NCBI GenBank assembly: GCA_002279795.1 | Contig: NCCT01000010.1 | Coordinates: 1 to 43,046 of the forward strand | Reading direction: 5' to 3' | DNA: 43,046 nucleotides | Source of the DNA: Hydrogenophilales bacterium 12-61-10 | Lineage (GTDB): Bacteria; Pseudomonadota; Gammaproteobacteria; Burkholderiales; Thiobacillaceae | Part shown: piece by piece, positions 26,095 to 34,030 of the stretch | How the letters are laid out: each line of letters starts with the position of its first letter | Numbering within the stretch: position 1 is the stretch's first letter | Notes under the pieces: model-generated | Database searches by the model: none | What the model was told of the DNA's origin: nothing | Seen by the model: the letters and a program-made list of their open reading frames with translations, nothing else | Made by a program: the position numbers and the translations under genes

Positions 26095-27255
26095 TCAGGC
26101 ATCGCGCAGCAGCAGCGCCAGCAGCAGCGCGGCGGCCACCAGAATCGCCGCAAGCAGGGTGAAGGCGCTGCCGTAACCTGCTACGCCGACCATGAAACCA
26201 GTGAGCACCGGGCCGATCGACTGGCCGACGTCCATCACCGTGCGCAGCACGCCCATCGACGAGCCGTAGCGGCCGTCCCGGGTGAGGTCGGCGACCAGCG
26301 CGCTGGTGGAGGAGGTGACGGTGGCGAAGCCGAGGCCGAACACCAGGCTCAGTCCGCTGAGGCCGATGACGCCGTGCGCATGCGGCATCAACGCCACGCT
26401 GGCTGCGCCGATCAGCAGACCGGGGAGGATGACGCGGCGGCGCCCCACGCGGTCCGACACCCGGCCCATCAGTGGTTTGGCGAATACGATGCTGACCAGT
26501 TGCACGCCGAGGATGACGCCGATCTGCCATGCCGGGATGCCGAGCGAGGCGGCGTACACGGCAAGAAAAGCCTCGATGGCACCGAACACCAGGTATTGCG
26601 CGGCTTCGACCCCGCTCACCAGCATGATGCCGCGGTCGCGCAGCACGATGACGAGGCTGGCCCGGAAATGCGGCAGTGCCAGTCTGGTTTTGGGTACAGG
26701 CTCGTTGTCGCGCAGCAGCAGGCCGGCCGCCAGCGCCAGCACGCCGGCGATTGCACAGGCGACGTACACCGCGCCAAAGCTCGCCAGCGAGATCAGGGTG
26801 CCGCCAAGAAATGGCGCGACGGAGCGCCCGACGATGGTGACCGATGAATAGGTAGAGAGTCGCGCCGCGCGATCGGTCGTATAGCGTGTGGCAATCGCCG
26901 CACTCGCCACGGTACCGAAAATGGCGGTGGCGAAGCCGTGATAGAAGCGCACGGCCATCAGTTGCCGGGCGGTTTCGACCAGCAGATAGAGAAAAGGTGC
27001 TGTGGCGAAAATGATCAGCGACGCAAGCAGCAGCCGTCGCTGGCCCAGATAGTCCGACAGCGCGCCAGCGGGATAGCTGATGAGGATGCCGGGGATCGTC
27101 GAGGCCATGACGATCCAGCCGATTTCTGCCGGGGTGGCACGGAGCGACAGCGCGAACAGCGGCAGCACCGGTGTTTTCGACAGGGTGGAGCTGAAAATCG
27201 CCAGCCCGCCGATGAGGGCAATCAGAAAGAAAAAGCGGCGCTGGGAAGACGGCAT
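26095..27255 (-). CDS. Major facilitator superfamily transporter
   Basis: 386 residues with about 12 hydrophobic helices. The MFS motif A appears between helices 2 and 3 (GALSDYLGQRRLLL) and its repeat in the second half (GRVSDRVGRRRVILPG). The N-terminal helix (FFFLIALIGGLAIFSSTLSKTPVLPLFAL) resembles drug/H+ antiporters such as those of the Bcr or tetracycline-exporter type, but the substrate cannot be assigned. It lies on the minus strand, diverging from the Lon-type protease with 245 bp between start codons. Confidence 0.85.
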   Translation of the reverse strand: MPSSQRRFFFLIALIGGLAIFSSTLSKTPVLPLFALSLRATPAEIGWIVMASTIPGILISYPAGALSDYLGQRRLLLASLIIFATAPFLYLLVETARQLMAVRFYHGFATAIFGTVASAAIATRYTTDRAARLSTYSSVTIVGRSVAPFLGGTLISLASFGAVYVACAIAGVLALAAGLLLRDNEPVPKTRLALPHFRASLVIVLRDRGIMLVSGVEAAQYLVFGAIEAFLAVYAASLGIPAWQIGVILGVQLVSIVFAKPLMGRVSDRVGRRRVILPGLLIGAASVALMPHAHGVIGLSGLSLVFGLGFATVTSSTSALVADLTRDGRYGSSMGVLRTVMDVGQSIGPVLTGFMVGVAGYGSAFTLLAAILVAAALLLALLLRDA

Positions 27256-27500
27256 GGGGTCGATTCAGGCAGCAATTGGAGGGTGTCTAAAAGCATGAAG
27301 CGGGCGTCATCCTGATGGCGCCCATCGTCTTGTTCCGGCTCGCCGAAAGGGATTGGGTCTGCCCGCATAGTGCAGGAAATTGCATCATCCGGCGCGGGCG
27401 TGGCGAGCAAAACCCGGCGCCGGAGCGCGCGCCACTCGGGTCGTCCACGCGGTCTTGCGCAATAATCCGACAACCCATCACAGGCCTGCCTCCTTACATC

Positions 27501-29942
27501 ATGCCGATCGCTGCACTGACTCCCGCCGACCTTCGCCTGACCATCGACCCCGCTTCGCTGGGGTTTTCCGACACCTCCGAACTGCAACAGCAAGCGCTGC
27601 CGTGGATCGGCCAGGAACGCGCCCGGACAGCCGCGCGTTTCGGCCTTGGCATGGACCTGCCCAACTACAACCTGTTCGTGCTCGGCGAGGTCGGCAGCGG
27701 CCGCTCGTCGCTGCTCAAGCAGGCCATGCACGAGGTGGCGGCCAGCAAGCGAGTGCCGCCCGACCTGTGCTACCTGCACAACTTCGACGCCCCCGAGCGG
27801 CCGCTGGCATTGCGCCTGCCGGCCGGCGAGGGGCGCCTGCTGCGCCAATTACTGGCCAATGCGGTCAAGGCGCTGCAAGACGAGATTCCGCAGCGGCTGG
27901 CGGGGCAGGACTACAAGGCCGAGAGCGAACGCATCGAGCAAGCCTGGAAGGCCGATATCGCGGGCCACTATGCCGGGCTGACCGCGTTTGCCGAGGCGCG
28001 CAGCTTTTCGCTGCACCGCGACGCTGGCCGCATGATGTTTACGTTGACCGGCAAGAAAGGTCAGGCGCTGACCGAGGATGAGGTGCTGGCGCTGCCGAAG
28101 GCGCGGCGGGCAGAGATCGAGCAGGCCGAGCAGGAATTGCGCGCCGAAATCACCCGCTATATCGAGCAAACCCAGCCGCTGGAGCGCGCCATGAACGAGG
28201 CGCTGGCGGCGCTACGGCGGCAGATGGTGAAGCCGCTGCTGGAACGCGAAAAACAGGCGATCCGGGCCGGGTTGAAGAAGCAGATCAAGGACGCTGCCAA
28301 GCTCAACGTCTGGCTCGACGCGATCGGCCAGGATGTGTTCGACCATCTTGAGCTGTTTCAGGATGGTGAAGCGGTGGAAGACCAGCAGGAGGCGTTGCAA
28401 AGCGTGCTGACGCGCTATCGCGTCAACCTGGTGGTGGATAACAGCAGCCTTGCCGGCGCGCCGGTGATCGTCGAAGACAACCCCCTGTATCGCGCGCTGT
28501 TCGGCAGCATCGAGTTCCAGTCCGAAAACGACCTGTTGATGACCGATTTTTCACGTATTCGTGCCGGCAGCCTGCTGCAGGCCCACGGCGGCTTTCTAAT
28601 GCTGCATCTGGGCGATGTGCTGGCCGATCCGCTGGTGTGGGAAAAGCTGCGGCGCTTTCTGCGCAGCGGCAGGCTGCAGATCGAGGAGCCGGGCGTGGCG
28701 TTTTCGCCCATCGCGGCGGTTTCGCTGGTGCCGGAGGCGGTCGACGTCGAGGTCAAGCTGGTGCTGGTCGGTTCACGTGAGCAGTACTACCTGCTGCAGG
28801 AAGCCGCGCCGGAAATTTCCCGCTACTTTCGCGCCAAGGTGGACTTTGCCGACAGCTTCGTGGCGAGCGCGGAGACGCATCGCGCCTCGTCGATTTTTGT
28901 CGCGCATGCCTGCCGGGAACATGGCCTGCCGCACTTTACCGCGGCGGCGGTGGCACGCCTGCTCGAGGAATCGCACCGCGAGGCGGGTGATCAGACGCGT
29001 GAAAGCGCAGTCTTTGCCCGTACCGAAGCGCTGGTGATGGAAAGCGCCGCCATTTGCCAGGCGCGCGGACGCGATCGGGTGACAGCGGTCGATGTCGAGG
29101 CCGCGCTGCAGGCGCACGCCGCGCGTCATGACTACCCGGAGCAACTGCTGCATGAAGACATCGCCAACGGCGATCTGATGATCGCCCTGCAGGGCGAGCG
29201 CGTCGGGCAGATCAACGGCCTCAGCCAGATCGACCTCGGTGATTATCGTTTCGGCCTGCCGGTGCGGCTGACCGCCCACACTTACGCGGGCGAAGACGGC
29301 CTGCTCAATATCGAGCGCGAGGTGGAACTGTCGGGCCCGATTCACGACAAGGGCGTGTTCATCCTGCAGAACTATCTGGCGGCGCTGTTTGCCCACCTTG
29401 CACCGCTGTCGCTCAATGCGTCGATCGTATTCGAGCAGCAATACCATGGCGTGGAAGGCGATTCTGCTTCGTGCGCCGAACTCTATGTCGTGTTGTCGGC
29501 CTTGTCGGGCCTGCCGCTCAAGCAGGGCATTGCCGTCACCGGCGCAGTCAACCAGCACGGCGAAGTGCTGCCAGTGGGCGGGCTCAACGAAAAAATAGAG
29601 GGCTGGTTCCGCATCTGCGAGAACGCCGGGCTGGATGGCAGCCAGGGCGTGCTGATCCCGCGGCGCAATCAGCGCCATCTGATGCTGACGCCGCATCTGG
29701 TGGAGGCGGTTACACAGGGGCGCTTTCATATTCATGCCGCGGAACACGTTTCCGAAGGAATCGAATTGCTGACCGGGGTGGCGGCTGGCGAGCTGAACGG
29801 GTCGGGGCATTACCCGCACGACAGTGTGCTGGGACACGCGCAGGAAGCCTTGATGGCGTTTCGCCGTGCCTGCCAGCAGCAGGAACACCCGCGACCGCCG
29901 CGCCGGCATTTTCGTGCCGGCGAACCGCCCAAACGCCGCTAG
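27501..29942 (+). CDS. LonB/YcbZ-type ATP-dependent protease
   Basis: 813 residues from the ATG at 27501, where family homology begins (PIAALTPADLRLTIDPASLGF); an upstream ATG at 27315 adds unlikely sequence. A P-loop-like GEVGSGRSSLLKQ (near residue 76) carries Arg where Walker A has Lys, as I would expect in the Lon-related YcbZ branch. A long helical insert (residues about 150-330) precedes the sensor/Walker B region (GGFLMLHLGDVL). The C-terminal S16 domain has nucleophile Ser655 in EGDSASCAELYV and Lys698 in GGLNEKIEGWF, forming the Ser-Lys dyad. No Zn-finger or membrane helices are seen. It probably degrades selected cytoplasmic proteins; the targets are unknown. Confidence 0.88.
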   Translation: MPIAALTPADLRLTIDPASLGFSDTSELQQQALPWIGQERARTAARFGLGMDLPNYNLFVLGEVGSGRSSLLKQAMHEVAASKRVPPDLCYLHNFDAPERPLALRLPAGEGRLLRQLLANAVKALQDEIPQRLAGQDYKAESERIEQAWKADIAGHYAGLTAFAEARSFSLHRDAGRMMFTLTGKKGQALTEDEVLALPKARRAEIEQAEQELRAEITRYIEQTQPLERAMNEALAALRRQMVKPLLEREKQAIRAGLKKQIKDAAKLNVWLDAIGQDVFDHLELFQDGEAVEDQQEALQSVLTRYRVNLVVDNSSLAGAPVIVEDNPLYRALFGSIEFQSENDLLMTDFSRIRAGSLLQAHGGFLMLHLGDVLADPLVWEKLRRFLRSGRLQIEEPGVAFSPIAAVSLVPEAVDVEVKLVLVGSREQYYLLQEAAPEISRYFRAKVDFADSFVASAETHRASSIFVAHACREHGLPHFTAAAVARLLEESHREAGDQTRESAVFARTEALVMESAAICQARGRDRVTAVDVEAALQAHAARHDYPEQLLHEDIANGDLMIALQGERVGQINGLSQIDLGDYRFGLPVRLTAHTYAGEDGLLNIEREVELSGPIHDKGVFILQNYLAALFAHLAPLSLNASIVFEQQYHGVEGDSASCAELYVVLSALSGLPLKQGIAVTGAVNQHGEVLPVGGLNEKIEGWFRICENAGLDGSQGVLIPRRNQRHLMLTPHLVEAVTQGRFHIHAAEHVSEGIELLTGVAAGELNGSGHYPHDSVLGHAQEALMAFRRACQQQEHPRPPRRHFRAGEPPKRR

Positions 29943-30001
29943 CGGGTGGGTAGGGTTGGACTATATTTAGAGCCGACCCACCGTTACGCAAGGAGACGAT
30001 C

Positions 30002-30478
30002 ATGAACGCACTGCATCGTATGGAACGTTATCTCGACCAGCACATGATTCCGTTCGACCTGGTTGCTCACCCGCATACCCAAACCAGCGCCGAAACGGCA
30101 CGCGCGTCCGGCGTCACGCCTGACCGTTTGGCCAAGGGCGTGTTGCTCGATGGCATCGGCTGTCAGATGGTGGCGATGATCCCCGCTGACCAGGAGGTTC
30201 ATCTGGGCAAACTGGGGCTGGATCACGGCGTGGAATTCAGTCTGGCCGATGAGGCCAGCGTGAGTCAGTTGTTCAGCGAATGCGATCCGGGCGTGGTGCC
30301 AGGGTTGCCGAATGCCTGGGGAGTGGAAATGGTGTGGGACGACGCGCTGATGGCGCATCCGGACATCTATCTCGAAGCTGGCGACCACGAACGCCTGTTG
30401 CACATCGAAACCCGCTATCTGCGCGAAGCCTTCGGAGACGCGCCGCACTGCCGCTTTAGTCAAGCACGTATGCGCTAG
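30002..30478 (+). CDS. YbaK/ProX-type aminoacyl-tRNA deacylase domain protein
   Basis: 158 residues with a strong ribosome site (AAGGAG) 7 bases before the ATG. The YbaK fold is indicated by FDLVAHPHTQTSAETARASGVTPDRLAKGVLL (with the substrate-site lysine), VAMIPADQEVHLGKLG and DPGVVPGLPNAWGVEMVWDD. Members hydrolyse mischarged aminoacyl-tRNAs such as Cys-tRNAPro or Ala-tRNAPro. This one is a stand-alone domain of a divergent subgroup whose substrate is not certain. A 7-bp stem (29945-29951 with 29976-29982) lies just upstream, after the protease stop codon. Confidence 0.8.
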   Translation: MNALHRMERYLDQHMIPFDLVAHPHTQTSAETARASGVTPDRLAKGVLLDGIGCQMVAMIPADQEVHLGKLGLDHGVEFSLADEASVSQLFSECDPGVVPGLPNAWGVEMVWDDALMAHPDIYLEAGDHERLLHIETRYLREAFGDAPHCRFSQARMR

Positions 30479-30616
30479 TTGCCCGACAGGCTTGCAGCCT
30501 GGAGCGTAAAAACGGTTTCATACCGGGGGGATTTGTATTAGGCTTGATTGCCTGGCACGCCTGCATTTTGATTGAGCGTGCGGTGAACGTTTATCCCGCC
30601 TATCAGTCCTTTTGCT

Positions 30617-31172
30617 GTGAACTCAAAACCCGCCGATACCCCACCCGACAACCCGCACCGCGCAATGGGGCGAGGCATGGCCTGGTTGGCCAGTATCGCG
30701 CTGCTGGGCGTGCTGTACCTGTTTTTTGACAGCAGCCTCCAGGCGCGCAACAACCCCAATCATGCACTCCGGATTGCGCCAGGCGCTGAACTCATTCTTC
30801 AGCGCAACGGTGACGGCCACTATGTTTTTCCGGGCGAGATCAACGGGCGACCCGTTACGTTTTTGCTGGATACCGGTGCGACCCTGGTATCCGTGCCCGC
30901 CCATCTGGCGGCGGGACTCGAACTGGCGGCAGGCGCGCCGCAACAGTCGATCACAGTCGATCACTGCGAATGGAACGGTAATGACGCGGGCCGCGACAAT
31001 CCGCCAGCTGGCGTTCGGTCCGTTCAAATTGAGCGATGTGCGTGCCAGCCTCAACCCCGGCATGAGGGACGATCAGATCTTGCTGGGCATGAGTGTTTTA
31101 AAGCAACTGGAGTTCACCCAGCGAGGCGATACGCTGGAGTTGCGGCCGATGGATGGAAAAAAAGAATTTTGA
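30617..31172 (+). pseudogene. Retropepsin-like (clan AA) aspartic protease, frameshifted by a 10-bp tandem duplication
   Basis: From the GTG at 30617 the product has a membrane anchor (AWLASIALLGVLYLFF) and the single-motif aspartic protease core FPGEINGRPVTFLLDTGATLVSVP with Asp85 in DTG. After APQQ the frame breaks at a perfect 10-bp duplication (30944-30963). Removing one copy restores QQSITANGTVMTRAATIRQ and the family C-terminus LSDVRASLNPGMRDDQILLGMSVLKQLEF, which is found intact in the other frame and ends at 31172. As written, the first frame runs into unrelated sequence and stops at 31180. Family members (TIGR02281-like) are periplasm-facing proteases needing this C-terminal half, so the gene is probably inactive unless the slip is reversible. 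Confidence 0.82.
30944..30963. repeat. 10-bp tandem duplication that breaks the protease frame
   Basis: CAGTCGATCA is present at 30944-30953 and again at 30954-30963. One copy gives the conserved reading frame; two copies shift it by +1. The arrangement is typical of a slipped-strand event. Confidence 0.9.
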
Positions 31173-31196
31173 CATCCTGATTTTTTGTGATATTTA
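31169..31196 (+). promoter_or_regulatory. Sigma-70-like promoter for the cold-shock gene
   Basis: A consensus -35 TTGACA (31169-31174), overlapping the end of the protease gene, is followed after 16 bases by TATTTA (31191-31196) with an extended -10 TG at 31188-31189. This would start transcription near 31203 and give a leader of about 109 bases before the csp start codon, similar to the long structured leaders of cold-shock genes. Confidence 0.5.
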
Positions 31197-31311
31197 TACG
31201 GTGTCAATTGGATTCAAGCTTTAAATTGCGGTACCTCTGGTAAGCGTTTTCCTTGAAATTCGATCGATAGAGCATGTTGCTCAATTATTTTTTTGATAGA
31301 TAGGAAACAAG

Positions 31312-31518
31312 ATGGAAACGGGTACTGTTAAGTGGTTTAACGACGCAAAAGGTTTTGGCTTTATTACCCCGGACAACGGCGGCGAAGACCTCTTTGCACA
31401 CTTCTCTGCAATTAACTCCAACGGCTTCAAATCCCTGCAGGAAAACCAGAAAGTCAGCTTCGAAGTGACGACTGGCCCCAAGGGCAAGCAAGCGTCGAAC
31501 ATCCAGGTTGTGTCGTAA
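31312..31518 (+). CDS. cspA: Cold-shock protein (CspA family)
   Basis: 68 residues, exactly the family size. The single-stranded nucleic-acid-binding motifs RNP1 (KGFGFI) and RNP2 (DLFAHF) are both intact within [17 protein letters not shown] and [13 protein letters not shown]. It binds RNA and melts secondary structure at low temperature or in stationary phase. A GGAAA-type ribosome site lies just upstream, the leader is long and AT-rich, and a strong terminator follows at 31540, so it is a monocistronic unit. Confidence 0.97.
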   Translation: METGTVKWFNDAKGFGFITPDNGGEDLFAHFSAINSNGFKSLQENQKVSFEVTTGPKGKQASNIQVVS

Positions 31519-31539
31519 TTCTTCCGACCTGATGTAATT

Positions 31540-31566
31540 AAAACCCCGGTTCGCCGGGGTTTTTTT
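31540..31566 (+). terminator. Rho-independent terminator of the cold-shock gene
   Basis: AAAACCCCGG (31540-31549) pairs with CCGGGGTTTT (31554-31563) around a TTCG tetraloop and is followed by a continuous T-run to 31566. It begins 21 bases after the csp stop codon. Confidence 0.93.
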
Positions 31567-31625
31567 ATGGCTGATCGCCGCATTCCGGGCGCTACAATTC
31601 GCCGCCCCATTCGAGAATGAATCAC

Positions 31626-32168
31626 ATGGCGCTTAAAGCCACCATTTACAAAGCAGACCTGCAAATTGCCGACATGGATCGGCATGTCTACGGTGACTAT
31701 CCGCTGACCATCGCCCGTCACCCGTCTGAAACCGACGAGCGCATGATGGCGCGCGTACTGGCTTATGCGTTGTATGCAGAAGAAGGCATTGCGTTTACCA
31801 AGGGCCTGTTCGATGTCGATGAGCCGGAGGTCTGGGTCAAGAATCTGGTAGGTGAGATTACGCTGTGGATCGATCTGGGGCAGCCCGACGACGCGCGCAT
31901 TCGCCGCGCCTGCAGCCGTGCCGATCAGGTGGTCGTGCTGTGCTACGGAACGGGCTGTGACGTGTGGTGGAAGCTGATTGCCAGCAAGCTCACGCGCTTT
32001 ACCAATCTGACCGTGCTGCAATTGCCCGCCGCCACCAGCCAGGCGCTGGCCGCACTGGCTGCGCGCAGCATGCGCCTGCAATGCATGGTGCAAGATGGTG
32101 AAATCTGGCTCAACAGCGAAACCGAGAGCGTTCCAGTCGTGCTGACGCGCCTGCAGGCGCCGCGTTAA
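31626..32168 (+). CDS. yaeQ: YaeQ family protein
   Basis: 180 residues from the ATG at 31626; an in-frame ATG at 31617 adds three residues. The N-terminus MALKATIYKADLQIADMDRHVYGDYPLTIARHPSETDERMM is highly characteristic of YaeQ, a PD-(D/E)XK-nuclease-like fold whose conserved acidic residues (EPEVWVKN, EITLWIDLGQPDD) are present here. The family was once linked to RfaH-independent haemolysin expression in E. coli; its molecular role is not settled. It overlaps the convergent methyltransferase gene by 4 bases at the stop codons. Confidence 0.92.
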   Translation: MALKATIYKADLQIADMDRHVYGDYPLTIARHPSETDERMMARVLAYALYAEEGIAFTKGLFDVDEPEVWVKNLVGEITLWIDLGQPDDARIRRACSRADQVVVLCYGTGCDVWWKLIASKLTRFTNLTVLQLPAATSQALAALAARSMRLQCMVQDGEIWLNSETESVPVVLTRLQAPR

Positions 32169-33040
32169 GACTCAAGGGGCGCGAGAAAGCGCTCTTCCAG
32201 TTCCTGCAAATTCAATTCCTGCAAAATCTGCTGCAAGCGTTCGCGGGCGTTGCCGCGCGGTGCCCCGGTGTGGGTGGCGATGATGAGTTCGTTCTTCATC
32301 GAATGCTCCCAGCCGACCAGCTCGGTGACGGTGAGCTGGTAACCGTGCGATTCCAGTTGCAGGCAGCGCAGCACGTTGGTGAGCTGGCTGCCGAACTCGC
32401 GGGTGTGGATCGGGTGGCGCCAGATTTCCGACAGCGGCGTTTTGCCGAACGATGCGTTCTTGTGTTTGCGCAGCACCGTGGCAACCTCGGCCTGGCAGCA
32501 TGGCACCAGCACGATGTGGCGCGCCTGTTTGGCCAGCGCAAACTGGATGGCGTCGTCGGTCGCCGTGTTGCAGGCATGCAGCGCGGTGACGATGTCGATG
32601 GTGGCGGGCAGCTGCGCCGATTGCGTGGACTCCGCCACCGTGGTGTTGATGAAGCTCATGCGCGAAAACCCCAGCTTCGCCGCCAGCGCGCGCGATTTTT
32701 CCACCAGCTCGTCGCGCGTCTCGATGCCATAGATGTGGCTGCCGGGATGCTCCTTCAGGTACAGGACGTACAGAATGAAGCCGAGGTAGGACTTGCCCGC
32801 GCCGTGGTCGGCCAGGGTCAGCGTGTCCTGCCGGCCCAGCACGTCATTCAATAGCGGCTCGACGAAATTGCACAGGTGCGTCACCTGCTTCAGCTTGCGG
32901 CGGCTGTCCTGGTTCAGCCTGCCGTCGCGCGTCAGGATATGCAGTTCCTTCAGCAGTTCGACCGACTGGCCGGGGCGCAGCACATCGGAAAGCGGATCGG
33001 TGAGGGAGGTTTTGGTGTTGGGCGGGCGCATATTTTTCAT
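32165..33040 (-). CDS. SAM-dependent methyltransferase-like protein (Methyltransf_32 type)
   Basis: 291 residues. A Rossmann methyltransferase motif I variant is seen in LTLADHGAGKSYLGFILYVLYLKE (near residue 74), an acidic motif II in HIYGIETRDELVEKSRALA, and a motif IV-like segment in DIVTALHACNTATDDAIQFALAKQ followed by VLVPCCQAEVA. This pattern (ALHACD/N...PCCQ) belongs to the Methyltransf_32 group, related to RNA methyltransferases such as TRMT13/METTL25-like proteins. The substrate is unknown, RNA being the reasonable guess from family. It is transcribed divergently from trhO (176 bp between starts) and is convergent with yaeQ. Confidence 0.75.
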   Translation of the reverse strand: MKNMRPPNTKTSLTDPLSDVLRPGQSVELLKELHILTRDGRLNQDSRRKLKQVTHLCNFVEPLLNDVLGRQDTLTLADHGAGKSYLGFILYVLYLKEHPGSHIYGIETRDELVEKSRALAAKLGFSRMSFINTTVAESTQSAQLPATIDIVTALHACNTATDDAIQFALAKQARHIVLVPCCQAEVATVLRKHKNASFGKTPLSEIWRHPIHTREFGSQLTNVLRCLQLESHGYQLTVTELVGWEHSMKNELIIATHTGAPRGNARERLQQILQELNLQELEERFLAPLES

Positions 33041-33216
33041 GTTGCCTCCTGCCGGATCGGATCAGGCTGACGCACTGCGTGCTGCGGGGAGAGCGTCGCT
33101 TCGTCCATGGGAGGCTGCTTTAAAAGAGGATGCGCGAAGAATATCAAAGCCCGCACGGGATCGCTCCGGTGCGCCCGGTTTCCGCGATAATGCCGCCTTG
33201 CTGAAAGGGCTTTGCC

Positions 33217-33963
33217 GTGTCTGTTGTCAATATTTCCTGCTACAAATTCGTCACCCTAGCCGACCGCGAGGCCTTGCGCGCCGACCTCGCCGCGCGTTGT
33301 CTGGATCTCGGGCTCAAGGGCACCATCCTGCTCGCGCCCGAGGGCATCAATGTTTTTCTCGCGGGGTCGCGTGAAGCCATCGACGCCATCGTCGCCCATC
33401 TGCGCGCCGACCCGCGCTTCGCCGACCTGGCGCCCAAGGAAAGCCTCTCCGCCGAGCCGCCGTTTCACCGCATGCGGGTGCGGCTGAAGCAGGAAATCAT
33501 CACCATGAAAATGCCGCTGATCCGGCCCGAAGCGGGCCGCGCGCCGTCGGTTACGGCCGCCACGTTGAAGCAGTGGCTGGATCGCGGCTGCGACGATGCC
33601 GGGCGGGCGGTGGTGATGCTCGACACGCGCAACGACTACGAGGTGGCAGCCGGCACCTTCGACAACGCCGTCGATTACGCCATCGGCATTTTCAGCGAAT
33701 TCCCGCCGCAGCTCGCCGCGCACCGCGACGACTTCGCAGGCAAGACCGTCGTCTCGTTCTGCACCGGCGGCATCCGCTGCGAAAAGGCCGCCATCCACAT
33801 GAAGGCCATCGGCATCGAGCATGTCTATCAGCTCGAAGGCGGCATCCTCAAATATTTCGAGGAAGTTGGCGGTGCGCATTACCACGGCGACTGCTTCGTG
33901 TTCGACGAGCGCGAAGCGGTGAGCGCCGACCTGCAGCCGGCGGCAGGCCGCGTGCATCGCTAG
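33217..33963 (+). CDS. trhO: tRNA uridine(34) hydroxylase, rhodanese domain (TrhO/YceA)
   Basis: 248 residues from the GTG at 33217. An acylphosphatase-like N-terminal domain ([22 protein letters not shown]) is followed by a rhodanese domain with the essential cysteine Cys182 in [14 protein letters not shown] and the [14 protein letters not shown] substrate-pocket motif. TrhO hydroxylates U34 of certain tRNAs using O2, giving 5-hydroxyuridine, the precursor of cmo5U/mo5U. It is cytoplasmic, complete and stands alone. The next gene begins 67 bp later. Confidence 0.92.
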   Translation: MSVVNISCYKFVTLADREALRADLAARCLDLGLKGTILLAPEGINVFLAGSREAIDAIVAHLRADPRFADLAPKESLSAEPPFHRMRVRLKQEIITMKMPLIRPEAGRAPSVTAATLKQWLDRGCDDAGRAVVMLDTRNDYEVAAGTFDNAVDYAIGIFSEFPPQLAAHRDDFAGKTVVSFCTGGIRCEKAAIHMKAIGIEHVYQLEGGILKYFEEVGGAHYHGDCFVFDEREAVSADLQPAAGRVHR

Positions 33964-34030
33964 AAGCCGACACCCGCAAGCGCTGATATATTCGGGTTTC
34001 CTTTCCCGACACCAGGCATGGGCCGCCCCG

